This document shows, piece after piece, positions 32,941 through 41,613 of a stretch of 64,000 nucleotides of DNA. The notes below the pieces were generated by a model, which was not told the DNA's origin, made no database searches, and saw only the letters and a program-made list of their open reading frames with translations. The stretch covers positions 24,870-88,869 of the forward strand of contig JBKPDO010000127.1 of the NCBI GenBank assembly GCA_046727955.1. Reading direction: 5' to 3'. The stretch is from DASVXQ01 sp046727955. GTDB lineage: Bacteria; Actinomycetota; CALGFH01. Each line of letters begins with the position of its first letter. Within the stretch, counting starts at the first letter, position 1. A program made the translations under genes and the position numbers.

Positions 32941-35805
32941 CTACGAGCCGACCAGCTCGGCCTCTGGCAGGCGCCGCTCCAGGTCGCCGATGCCCAGTCG
33001 GGAGAGCAGACGGATCGGCGGGCTGTAGGCGCGGCCCGGGTCGCGCGGCAGGAACGCGAGCTGGAGGTCGCACCAGGAGAGCCTGAGCGATTCGGCGTTG
33101 GTGGGCGTGGCCAGCACGAACTGGACCCGCCCGCCGAGCGCGTGCATCAGCGCGGCGACGTGGTCGATGTTGGTCGAGTCCAGGTGGGCGATGTGCTCGT
33201 CCATGATCAGCAGGTCGGCCGCGTCGGCGGCGCCCATGGTCGCCAGCAGCAGCACGATCGCGATGGTGGCCCGCTGCCCGCCCGAGTGGGCGGCGTCGCG
33301 GTAGGAGCGCAGCCGCTCGCCCGCGCGCTGGGCCACCAGCACGTCCACGCCGTAGTCGTCCGGCCGCTCGCCAGGGATCAGCAGCAGCTCGCCCTTCCAG
33401 CCAGCCATGTCGCAGATGCGGCCGAACTCGACGGTGATGCGGCCCACCACCTCGTGGACCAGGTCGTCGAAGCGCTGCCTGGAGTCGGTCCCGCGGTGCT
33501 CCTGCAGCTCCAGGTCGATGCGGCGCTCCTCGGTCGCCCGCACCGTCTCCTCCACCACCACCGCCTGCGTGTCGCGCGCAGCGAGGATCCCGCGGTCACG
33601 TACTCCCGCCGGGAAGCGCTTGGCGTCGGCCAACTGACCGGTGAGCCACTGGACGTCGCGCAGCAGCGACTCGGTTCCTGGCAGGTCGCCGGCCTCCAGC
33701 ACCGCCTGCTGCTCCGGCGTCAGCCGGCGCGACTGCAGCTCGTCCTCGAGCTGGACCACCCTGGCGTCCAGCTCCGCCAGCTCCGGCAGCTCCCTGGCGA
33801 GGCGGCCCTCCACCTCGGCCTGCATGTTCCTGGCCATGGCGAGCTCGGTGCCGCCCGCGCCGCGCTGCTCGTCGAGCTCGCGCAGCTCGGCGGCGAGCCG
33901 AGCCTCACGCTCAGCGAGCTGCGGCCGGCCGGCGCTGCTCTCCTCGAGCTCCCGCTCTGCCCGCCGCACGCTGGCATACCGGTCGCCCTGCTCGCGCGCG
34001 GCCTCCAGCGACTTCAGCGCCATGTGCCAGCCGGCGCGCAGCTCCGGGATCCTGGCGTCGAGCTGGCTCGCCTCCTCGGTCAGGCTGGCGATCTCCGTGT
34101 GGACCCCGGCCAGGTGCCGCTCGCGCGCGGCGAGCCCGAGCACCGGCCGCTCGGGCGCCTCCAGGCGCGCCGTCGCGGCCGAGTAGCGCATGCCGTCGGC
34201 GGTGACCGCGGTGTGGCCCCGGCTCGCCAGGCCGTGGGCCTGGGCGGCGTCGAGCGCGGGCAGCGCGTCCGACCGCTCCAGCAGCAGGCCCAGCTCACTG
34301 GGGCCGAGCACCCTGGCCAGGGCTCCGGCCGGGTCGCCGGCACCGGCGCGCACTATCGGCCAGCGGTAGCCGCTCTCGGCCGCGAGCATGGTCGCCTCGC
34401 GGAACGCCTCGAACGGCACTGCCAGACCCCAGAGCGCATCGCCCAGCGCGGCCTCCGCGCGGCTCCCGGTGCCGTCGGCCTCGTCCATCAGCTCCAGCGA
34501 CTCCGCCACCAGGGTGGTGTAGATGCCGTGCTCAGCCAGGCGCGCCCGGAAGGCCTCCACCTCCGGTGGGGCGAGCACACGGCCGCTCTCGAGGGTGGCG
34601 ACCTCGGCTTGGCGCTTGGCCAGCAGGGCGGCGACCTCACGGCGCTGTGCCAGCGCACTCTGCAGCATCGACTCGGCCGCGCCGATCTCCACCTCAGCCT
34701 GCTCAGGGGAGCGCTCGCCGGTCAGGCGCTCCAGGCTCACGGTCTCGGCCCTGGCCTCGTCGAGCCGCGCCTCCAGCACGGCGATGCTGGCGTCGAGCCG
34801 CTGGCGCTCCGCACCCGCCTCGGTCAGCCGCGTCAGCAGCGCGTCGGCCTCCTCGCTTAGGCCGCGGACCCTGGCCTCCAGCACCGGTACCTCTTCCGAG
34901 AGGCCGCCGAGCATGCCCTGGTCGGCACCGATCTCCCTGCGCCTGGCCTCGCGCGTGGCGCGGGCCTGCTCGAGTCTGGCCCGCAGGTCGCGGTAGGCGG
35001 CGGCGGGGCGGGCCAGCTCCTCGAGCACGGTGAGCCGGTCGCGCAGCCCTGCCCACTCGAGATAGCGGGCGGCCCTGGTCTGCAGCTCGACGAGCTTCTC
35101 CTGCTCGGCCCGGTCCTGCTCGATGGCGGCGACATAGGCCGCGCGGGCACGCTCGGTGCTCTCGCGCCCGGCATGCACCGCCTCGAGCACCGCCCCCTCG
35201 CCGGTCAGCTCGAGGAGATTCCTGAGCAGTCCCTGCGGGCGCTCCTCGACGATCCGGTCGATGGCCCCCTGGGGGATCGCCAGCACCTCCCGCAGCGCTC
35301 GAGTCACACCGACACGCTCGAGCAGCTCGTCGTACCGGCGCGGGCCGACCCACTCGTCCTCGGGGTTGGCGTCCATGAAGGCGGCCAGGTCCTCCTCGAG
35401 CGGCCGCTCGAGGCCCCAGCGCACCCGCCCGGGCAGCATCCGATAGCGGCGACCACGCTTGGTGACCAGGCAGACGACGCTGACGTGGTCGGTCTCGCCG
35501 CCGCCGGGCACCGGAGCGAACATGCGCTCGCCGCGATCGTGTAGGACGGGGTTGGCGAAGGTCGCGCGCAGCAGTGCCCGGTCGGCGGGGACGCCGCCCG
35601 GCCCACCGTCGAAGATGTACTTCGCTGAGCTGCGCCCGGGGGCGAAGCTGGTGATGCCGAGAAGGACCTTGATGCCGTCCAGGAAGCAGGTCTTCCCGGA
35701 GCCGTTTGGCCCGGTGGCCACGTTGATCCCATCGGTGAGCAGCGGCACCGGATCAGGCCGCAGCGACCCCCAATGAATGAACTGAACCTCTTCAATCCGT
35801 GGCAT
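32941..35805 (-). CDS. SMC-type ATPase (MksB/JetC-like) of a condensin-like operon
   Basis: A 954-aa SMC-like ATPase. The N-terminal head has Walker A GPNGSGKT (32-39). Two charged, Leu/Ala-rich coiled-coil arms (about 235-390 and 550-720) flank a globular middle (about 395-545), where a hinge would lie. The C-terminal head has SGGQRATIAIVL (from 841), Walker B LLIMDE (865-870) and a HLD D-loop. In the Walker B region the usual motif is followed by HIAHLD. The middle domain (LAEHGIYTTLVAESLELMDE) resembles the MksB/JetC class by my reading. The two genes upstream are the expected kleisin and KITE partners. RecN, SbcC and plain SMC are alternatives, but their partner genes do not fit. The DNA-clamping or plasmid-restricting role is inferred. 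Confidence 0.8.
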   Translation of the reverse strand: MPRIEEVQFIHWGSLRPDPVPLLTDGINVATGPNGSGKTCFLDGIKVLLGITSFAPGRSSAKYIFDGGPGGVPADRALLRATFANPVLHDRGERMFAPVPGGGETDHVSVVCLVTKRGRRYRMLPGRVRWGLERPLEEDLAAFMDANPEDEWVGPRRYDELLERVGVTRALREVLAIPQGAIDRIVEERPQGLLRNLLELTGEGAVLEAVHAGRESTERARAAYVAAIEQDRAEQEKLVELQTRAARYLEWAGLRDRLTVLEELARPAAAYRDLRARLEQARATREARRREIGADQGMLGGLSEEVPVLEARVRGLSEEADALLTRLTEAGAERQRLDASIAVLEARLDEARAETVSLERLTGERSPEQAEVEIGAAESMLQSALAQRREVAALLAKRQAEVATLESGRVLAPPEVEAFRARLAEHGIYTTLVAESLELMDEADGTGSRAEAALGDALWGLAVPFEAFREATMLAAESGYRWPIVRAGAGDPAGALARVLGPSELGLLLERSDALPALDAAQAHGLASRGHTAVTADGMRYSAATARLEAPERPVLGLAARERHLAGVHTEIASLTEEASQLDARIPELRAGWHMALKSLEAAREQGDRYASVRRAERELEESSAGRPQLAEREARLAAELRELDEQRGAGGTELAMARNMQAEVEGRLARELPELAELDARVVQLEDELQSRRLTPEQQAVLEAGDLPGTESLLRDVQWLTGQLADAKRFPAGVRDRGILAARDTQAVVVEETVRATEERRIDLELQEHRGTDSRQRFDDLVHEVVGRITVEFGRICDMAGWKGELLLIPGERPDDYGVDVLVAQRAGERLRSYRDAAHSGGQRATIAIVLLLATMGAADAADLLIMDEHIAHLDSTNIDHVAALMHALGGRVQFVLATPTNAESLRLSWCDLQLAFLPRDPGRAYSPPIRLLSRLGIGDLERRLPEAELVGS

Positions 35806-35841
35806 GGGAAGCCTCCGGTGCGGGGATCTGGGTTGCCGCGG

Positions 35842-36525
35842 TCATCGTTCCATGTGGGGGGAGCTCGCTCCCCCCACGGCCCCCCAAGACCCGGCCCCCT
35901 TGCCACTCGGCTCATCGGACCACTCGGGGTTGGGGGCAGCGGGCCGCTCGGGGCCAGTCGTCTCGGCCCGGATCTCGGCTGCGCGGCCGCGCAGGTGGGT
36001 CAGGCGCTGGTTGCGTGCCAGCAGCTCCCTCGCCTGGTCGCTGGCGGCCTCGTCGTCGAAAGTCTCCAGGAGGGGTCCGGCGAAGAGCTGCCCCTCGTGC
36101 AGGGTGAGGTAGCCGGCCTGGCAGAGGCGCTCGAGCGTGCTGGGCAGGTCGTCGCCGCCGAGCCTGCCGCCGAGCATGGTCCCGAGGTCGTCGGGGTCGA
36201 GCCAGGGCGTGTCGCCACCGTCGGCCGTTCCCCCCTGCCGCGCCTTCTCGGTCGGCAGGAAGCGCAGGTGCAGCCAGCAGGCGGCGAGCGTGGTCAGCTC
36301 GGCTGGGCCGAGGTCCACCACGGGGGCGTGCTCCTCCAGACGGGGCATGGGACCGGCCAGAGTCGCCACCCAGCGGTCCGATCCCGGAGCGTAGGACAGC
36401 TCACAGCCGGCCTCGGCCAGCCTGCGGCGCACGTCGGCGTGGATCTCTTCGTCGCTCAGCTCGGGGACCTCGGCGGCCGGGACCGAGCCGGCCAGCAGGA
36501 CCCGGCAGAGCTCGAGCGTGTTCAC
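35842..36525 (-). CDS. Small KITE/MksE-like (JetB-like) partner protein
   Basis: A 227-aa protein. ADVRRRLAEAGCELSYAPGS and LTTLAACWLHLRFLPTEKAR, with a later STLERLCQAGYLTLHEGQLF, look like tandem winged-helix segments as in MksE/JetB. It starts inside the upstream gene (4-base overlap, ATGA) and ends 36 bases before the SMC gene. The last 15-16 residues (GAVGGASSPHMER and the preceding GSW) are encoded by the dispersed palindromic repeat, which also precedes the stop codon. The native C-terminus was probably different. No database match is available to me; the family call rests on size, helix pattern and position. Confidence 0.6.
   Translation of the reverse strand: MNTLELCRVLLAGSVPAAEVPELSDEEIHADVRRRLAEAGCELSYAPGSDRWVATLAGPMPRLEEHAPVVDLGPAELTTLAACWLHLRFLPTEKARQGGTADGGDTPWLDPDDLGTMLGGRLGGDDLPSTLERLCQAGYLTLHEGQLFAGPLLETFDDEAASDQARELLARNQRLTHLRGRAAEIRAETTGPERPAAPNPEWSDEPSGKGAGSWGAVGGASSPHMER
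35850..35908 (-). repeat. Dispersed palindromic repeat inside a gene end
   Basis: CCATGTGGGGGGAGCTCGCT and the matching palindrome arm are followed by CCACGGCCCCCCAAGACCCG and GCCCCCTTGCC. Read on the minus strand this is the CCGGGTCTTGGGGGGCCGTG-B unit also seen near 9.6 kb. It overlaps the 3' end of the KITE-like gene. Confidence 0.92.
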
Positions 36526-37874
36526 TGGTCGGGCTCCTCGGGTTTCTCGGGTTCCTGGGGTTCCTGGGGTTCCTCGGCGTCGGCTGAGGTCTCGGCGATC
36601 GGCTTGCGTACCTCGGTGCGGGTCGTCACCGCCACCTCGTCGTGGCCGACCAGCTCCAGCCGCGGGCGCGGGTCGAGATCGGCGCCCAGGCTCGAATCGC
36701 CGAACGGGCCCCAGCGGGACCAGGCCTCGACGGCAGCGGCCATGCGCGCCGACGCCTCGGACCAGGTGCCGCCGACGACCCATTTGTCGAGCGTGGCGTC
36801 GCCCAGGCTGGCCAGCCAGGTGAGCGCCTTGGCGGCCAGCTCGACGAAGTCGGGGACCACGTCGATCGGCTCGACCCGGAGCCCTCGCGGCTCCGGGAGG
36901 CGGGCATGGTCAGGGTCGGGCCGCTCGAGCCAGGCTCGCAGCGCGGCCAGCGCCTCGCCGCAGTCCGGGCCGGCGGTGCCAATCCCGGCGGGCCGGGGGA
37001 GCCTGGGCTCGATCATCCTGCGGAGCGAGCCGGTGTCGACGGAGGCGATCAGCATGCGCAGCTCGGCCTCGCCCACGGCGAGACTGCCTGGGGGGAGCTC
37101 GCTTGCCGGGATGGCGAAGGTGGCCTCGACCTCCTCGGCGAGCGCCCTGACCCGGCGTGCCAGCTCCGGCGCCGGTTGCAGGGCGGCGCGGGCGTACGCG
37201 GGGACCGCGAGCCGGTCGGGCGGGTGGCGCTCGAGCAGCTCGCTGAAGTCGGCGGCGCGGATCCGAGCCAGCCAGGCGCTGGCGCGCAGCGACTGGTCGT
37301 CGCCCTCGTCGATCAGCCGCAGGAGCGTCTGGAGGTCGGCGTTGAGCACGTCCAGCGCGGCGAGCAGCGGCGCGACCGCCGGCTCGTGGTTGGTTCCCGC
37401 CGCGATCGCAAGGCTGGCCACCGCGCCAAGCACCCGCACGATCCGCTCCGGCTCTATGCGGGGGACCGCCAGCACCGCGCTGACCGTGGCCACGAGCTGG
37501 GCTTCCTCGGAGAGCCGCCAGTTGCGGTCCTCGGCGGGGACCAGCAGCCCGTCCGTCCGCAGGTCGTCGAGCACCCTGCTGACCTCGGCCGGGTCGAGCC
37601 AGTCGAGGGCGGCCTCCGCGCCGGCCAGCGGCCAGGTAGTCGTCTCCATGGCGCTGAGCGCCCGCAGGGCGGCCGCCTTCAGGCGCTGGTAGGGCTGGCC
37701 GAGCAGGGCAGCGAAGGGACCGAGCGAGGTCACGATGGCCTCCGACGGCAGGGCAGCATCGGCTGCCGGCCGGAGAACCTGCTCGTCCGGCGCGGATGAC
37801 TGCCCATTGCTCCCGGCCGGGGCCGCCGGGGTGGGCTGGATGGCGGCCGGCTCCGGCCGCACGCGTGCCACCAT
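36522..37874 (-). CDS. Kleisin/MksF-like (JetA-like) protein
   Basis: A 450-aa predicted partner of the SMC ATPase. The N-terminal 40 residues are Pro/Ala-rich. SLGPFAALLGQPYQRLKAAA and EVSRVLDDLRTDGLLVPAED resemble the N-terminal winged helix of MksF/JetA kleisins, followed by a long helical middle (about 130-280). A glycine/proline-interrupted C-terminal part ends in an acidic tail of EEPQEPQEPEKP repeats. It is the first gene of the operon. Assignment is by size, order and helix pattern only, so confidence is moderate. Confidence 0.5.
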   Translation of the reverse strand: MVARVRPEPAAIQPTPAAPAGSNGQSSAPDEQVLRPAADAALPSEAIVTSLGPFAALLGQPYQRLKAAALRALSAMETTTWPLAGAEAALDWLDPAEVSRVLDDLRTDGLLVPAEDRNWRLSEEAQLVATVSAVLAVPRIEPERIVRVLGAVASLAIAAGTNHEPAVAPLLAALDVLNADLQTLLRLIDEGDDQSLRASAWLARIRAADFSELLERHPPDRLAVPAYARAALQPAPELARRVRALAEEVEATFAIPASELPPGSLAVGEAELRMLIASVDTGSLRRMIEPRLPRPAGIGTAGPDCGEALAALRAWLERPDPDHARLPEPRGLRVEPIDVVPDFVELAAKALTWLASLGDATLDKWVVGGTWSEASARMAAAVEAWSRWGPFGDSSLGADLDPRPRLELVGHDEVAVTTRTEVRKPIAETSADAEEPQEPQEPEKPEEPDQ

Positions 37875-38267
37875 AGGCTGCAGAACCCTACACGACTCCG
37901 GCTGATCGTGAACTACGTACCTATAGGGAGTCGATGTCCGCCTGGGTGCGTAGCTTGGCCGCCGCCCCCCGGCAGCCCTTACCGGCCCTTACCGGCCCTT
38001 CGCCGGCCCCACTGCGGTTTCCCGCCGCGGTTCCTGGCCGGCCCCGCCCCGCGGGAATCGAAAGTCTCGGATAGGACTTCAAGGTGCGGAAGCCCTAGAA
38101 TTTCTCTTCCGACCATGAAGATCATAGATCAGACTCTCCGACATACTCATCCGATTTCTGCTAATACTCTCCTGGCTAACCTGCCGGGCGGAATGGATAA
38201 TCCAGTTACCCTGGGCACGCGGAGGGCGTTAGCCGAGCGTTAGCCCCCCGGTGCATAAGGGGGTGTC
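37875..38267. other. Intergenic region between SMC operon and Tad locus
   Basis: 393 bases with no convincing gene. It should contain two divergent promoters. A CCTTACCGGC tandem duplicate lies at about 37978-37998. From about 38090 to 38210 the composition drops sharply in GC relative to the flanks, and this low-GC stretch is a likely promoter zone for the pilus operon. GTTAGCCGAGCGTTAGC (38229-38245) contains a GTTAGC repeat. Confidence 0.5.
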
Positions 38268-38993
38268 GTGCAGACTTCAGACACCGTGGTGCCGGCTGGG
38301 CAGCGAGCGCCGGCTCCCGCACCGAGAGGGCCGGGGGCGCGCTCGAGGCTCTCGCTTGGCCATATGATCACGCTCCTCGCGGGGCTGCTGGCCATGCTGC
38401 TCGTCTTCAGCGTGCTACGCGAGCGGGACACGAGCTTCCGGGTCGCGGTCGCCGGCTCTGAGATCCGTGCGGGCACCGTGGTCGGCCAGGCTTCGTTCCG
38501 GCTGGTGGACGTGCACGTCCCTGCCAGCGTCCGTGACGCGCTGGTCGACCCGGCGGCGCTGGCCGGCCTGCGAGGCTGGGTCGCCACCCGCACCATCCGG
38601 CGCGGTGAGCTGGTCAGCCGCGGCGACGTGCGGCCCCCGGCGGCGCCCTCGGCGCTGCGGGCGATGAGCATCCCGGTCGAGGCCGCGCACGCCGTCGGTG
38701 GCGCGCTTGGCGCCGGCGACCGCGTCGACGTGGTCCAGGTCGACGAGGACGGTCAGGCCCGCTACGTCGTCTCCGGCGCCGAGGTGCTCACGGTGAACCG
38801 GCCTGACACCGGTGTGATCGGAGCCGCCGCCGGCTCCTCCAGCATCACTGTGGCGGTCGACGCCCGCCAGGCGCTCAGGCTGGCGGCGGCCATCCGCGGC
38901 CAGCGCTTCGAGATCGTCCGCTCGACCGGCGCCGAGGACGGTGGCGAAGTCACCGCCGACTCCGGCGCCGCGGGTGACCAGGGGGGCCCGTGA
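38268..38993 (+). CDS. cpaB: Flp pilus assembly protein CpaB (RcpC/SAF domain)
   Basis: A 241-aa membrane-anchored protein. One N-terminal membrane helix (LGHMITLLAGLLAMLLVFSV) precedes a SAF domain (AGSEIRAGTVVGQASFRLVD) and an RcpC-type domain (MSIPVEAAHAVGGALGAGDR). It is the periplasmic-side/channel component of Tad pilus systems. The start is GTG with an AGGGGG region upstream. It overlaps the next gene by 4 bases and heads the Tad operon. Confidence 0.87.
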   Translation: MQTSDTVVPAGQRAPAPAPRGPGARSRLSLGHMITLLAGLLAMLLVFSVLRERDTSFRVAVAGSEIRAGTVVGQASFRLVDVHVPASVRDALVDPAALAGLRGWVATRTIRRGELVSRGDVRPPAAPSALRAMSIPVEAAHAVGGALGAGDRVDVVQVDEDGQARYVVSGAEVLTVNRPDTGVIGAAAGSSSITVAVDARQALRLAAAIRGQRFEIVRSTGAEDGGEVTADSGAAGDQGGP

Positions 38994-40291
38994 ACGGACC
39001 CGTCGAGATCGCCATCGGCGTATCGCACCGGTCCTGGGCGCAGGAGCTGTTCCGCCACGTCGCCGACCACGGCGGCGCGGTCGTCCGCACCCGCGTGCTG
39101 CTCGAGGAGGACGCGCTCGAGTCCAGCTTCGCCGTGCTGGTAGTCGACGACACCGCCAGCGTGCTGAGCCCGCGCCTGGTCGCTGAGCTGCACCGGCGCG
39201 ACCGGCGCGTGATCGCGGTCCACGCCGCCGGCGACCACCCCGCGCGTGAGGCCCTGGCGCGCATCGGAGTGGACGCGGCCATTCCCGACAGCGCCACGCC
39301 CGAGGAGCTGGTCGACGCGATCATCGCGCTCGCACCGGAGCCAGGCGCTGTCGAGGACACCTTCGCCGAGATCGCCCGCGAGCTCAGCCACGAGCTGCCA
39401 GCCGGCGGGCCGCCGCCGCACGAGGAGGCCGCCCCTCGCGTCGAGCGCGGCAGGATCACCACCGTGCTGGCCACCTCCGGCGGAGCCGGCGCGACCGAGG
39501 TCGGCCTTGCGCTCGCCGTGGCGCTGCGTCACCGAGGGGAGCGCTCCGTGCTGGTGGACGCCGACGAGGTCGCCCCGTCCCTGGCGCAGCGCGTCGCCCT
39601 CCCGCTGGTGCCCAACCTGCGCAATGCGGTGGACGCGCTCGAGCGTGGCGTGGGCAGCCTGCAGGAGGCGCTGGTCTCCCTGCCGCCGCGCGACGGTGGC
39701 TTTGACCTGCTCTGCGGCCTGGCCAACCCGCGCGACTGGCCCGGCCTGCGGCCAGACTCGGTGGCGGAGGTGGTCGGCGAGCTCGCCAGGACCTACGGGC
39801 AGGTGCTGGTCAACGCTGGCTCTCGCACCGAGGAGGTCATCGCCCCCGGCGGCCTCGCCCGCCACGGCATCACCCGCTCGATGCTGCGGGCCGCCGACCA
39901 GCTCGTGCTGGTCGGAAGCGGGACCCCGATCGGTGTCGCGCGCACGCTCGACTGGCTCGCCGACCACGCCGACCTGGCAAGGAGCAAGCCGCTGCACGTC
40001 GTGCTGAACCAGGTCCCGGGCGGCGCCTTCAAGCGCGGCGAGCTGGAGCGCGAGGTGCTGCGGAGCTTCCTGCCCTCCTCACTGCGCCTGCTGCCGAGCG
40101 ACAAGCGGGTCGAGGAGGCGCTCTGGAACGGCCACACGGTGACCAGCGGGCCGTTTGCCAAGGCGGTGCAGTCGCTCGCCGCCGAGCTGCCGGTGGCGTC
40201 CATGGCCTGGCCGGCCACGGGGCGGCGGTCCCGCCCGACCCGTTCGAGCCGTCGCGCCGCCAGGCGCGGAGCCAGGGGGTCGGCGCGATGA
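38990..40291 (+). CDS. CpaE-like pilus assembly protein with degenerate P-loop
   Basis: A 433-aa protein combining a receiver-like N-terminal domain (about 1-115) with a MinD/ParA-like domain. The P-loop is TSGGAGATEVG (near residue 163): the family's KGGVGKT is reduced to SGGAGAT, losing both lysines. The following VLVDADEVAPSLAQRV region resembles the switch I segment. It is likely the CpaE/TadZ localisation factor, but ATP hydrolysis is doubtful. Overlaps with cpaB and cpaF by 4 bases support tight coupling. Confidence 0.82.
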   Translation: MNGPVEIAIGVSHRSWAQELFRHVADHGGAVVRTRVLLEEDALESSFAVLVVDDTASVLSPRLVAELHRRDRRVIAVHAAGDHPAREALARIGVDAAIPDSATPEELVDAIIALAPEPGAVEDTFAEIARELSHELPAGGPPPHEEAAPRVERGRITTVLATSGGAGATEVGLALAVALRHRGERSVLVDADEVAPSLAQRVALPLVPNLRNAVDALERGVGSLQEALVSLPPRDGGFDLLCGLANPRDWPGLRPDSVAEVVGELARTYGQVLVNAGSRTEEVIAPGGLARHGITRSMLRAADQLVLVGSGTPIGVARTLDWLADHADLARSKPLHVVLNQVPGGAFKRGELEREVLRSFLPSSLRLLPSDKRVEEALWNGHTVTSGPFAKAVQSLAAELPVASMAWPATGRRSRPTRSSRRAARRGARGSAR

Positions 40292-41613
40292 CCGCCAGCC
40301 GCTTGAGCGCCTACGACCAGATCCGCGCCACGGTGCTGCGCTGGATCGAGGACCAGAAGGTCGACCCCGCCAACGAGCCGGCCATCCGGCGCCGCACCGA
40401 GGAGGCGATCCGCCAGTGGCAGCGCAGCGCCGCCGCCAGCGAGCGCCGCGGCCTGGGCGACGTCGACGCGATCACCGACCGGGTGGTCCGCTCGATCACC
40501 GGCTTCGGCGCCCTCTCCTCGCTGTTCGACGCCCCCGGGATCGAGGAGATCGAGATCGAGGGTGACCTGGTCATGTACGTCGACTCCAGTGGCCGGCGCC
40601 AGACCCTGGTCGCTCCCACCACCGAGGAAGAGAACCGCCAGGCCATCGACCGGCTGCTGGCCGCGACCCAGCGCCACCTCGACACCCAGAGCCCCCTGGT
40701 CCATGCGCGGGTGCTCGGGGGCAGAGCGCGGCTGTCCGCGGCTATACCGCCCGTGGCGGACAAGCTCTCCTGCACCATCCGCTTCCACCAGCTGCGCAAC
40801 GAGAGCCTGGCGAGCATGGTCGGCCGCGGCTCGCTCACCTGGCCGGCCGCCGGCTTCCTCTGGACGGTCGCGCAAACACGCCTCTCGCTGGTCATCTCCG
40901 GACCGCCGTTCGCCGGCAAGACCTCGATGCTCGGCGCGGTCCTCGCGGCGGTCCCGCCGCAGCGGCGCATCCGCGTGGTCGAGGACACCCGCGAGCTGAT
41001 CGACGAGCGACCGACCATCTCCTACCTGGAGTCACGCGCCCGCTCACTGGCCGGCGAGGGCGAGATCACCCTGCGGGACCTCATCAAGTTCGTGCTGAAG
41101 ATGCGCCCCGACTACATCGTGGTCGGCGAGGTCCTGGGCGCCGAGGCGTTCGAGATCGTCCGCGCGGTCAACGCCGGCTGCGGCTTCGCCTGCACGGTGC
41201 ACGCCAACTCCGCCCGCGACGCGCTCACGGCGCTGGTCAACGCGGCGATCATGGCCGGCGAGAACGTCAAGTCCTCCGACGTGCGCGAGGTGCTGGCGTC
41301 CTCCATCAAGTACGTCATGCACCTGGAGGTGCAGGAGGGCGACGGAGCGCTGGGGCGCGGGCCAGGCCTCCTCCGCCAGACCCGCGAGATCATCGAGCTG
41401 GTCCCGAGCCTGCACGACGACTTCAGCCACGAGGTGCTGTTCACCCGCGCCGCGCTCGGCAAGCCGTTGGTATGGACCGGGACCATGCCGCACAACGCAG
41501 AGGTCATCGACCGGACGCTGCCTCGCGGGCTCAGCGTCACCAGCATCCTCGAGGGCCGCATCTCCCCCTTCGAGCTACGCGAGGCCGCGTATTACCAGGA
41601 GCTGGCGCCATGA
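40288..41613 (+). CDS. cpaF: Tad pilus secretion ATPase CpaF/TadA
   Basis: A 441-aa GSPII_E-family ATPase powering Flp pilus assembly. Motifs: Walker A SGPPFAGKTSML, the Asp box VVEDTRELID, Walker B MRPDYIVVGEVLGAEAFEIV and the His box CTVHANSARDALTALVN. The N-terminal ~110 residues carry the family's helical domain. It is translationally coupled on both sides. Confidence 0.93.
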   Translation: MTASRLSAYDQIRATVLRWIEDQKVDPANEPAIRRRTEEAIRQWQRSAAASERRGLGDVDAITDRVVRSITGFGALSSLFDAPGIEEIEIEGDLVMYVDSSGRRQTLVAPTTEEENRQAIDRLLAATQRHLDTQSPLVHARVLGGRARLSAAIPPVADKLSCTIRFHQLRNESLASMVGRGSLTWPAAGFLWTVAQTRLSLVISGPPFAGKTSMLGAVLAAVPPQRRIRVVEDTRELIDERPTISYLESRARSLAGEGEITLRDLIKFVLKMRPDYIVVGEVLGAEAFEIVRAVNAGCGFACTVHANSARDALTALVNAAIMAGENVKSSDVREVLASSIKYVMHLEVQEGDGALGRGPGLLRQTREIIELVPSLHDDFSHEVLFTRAALGKPLVWTGTMPHNAEVIDRTLPRGLSVTSILEGRISPFELREAAYYQELAP

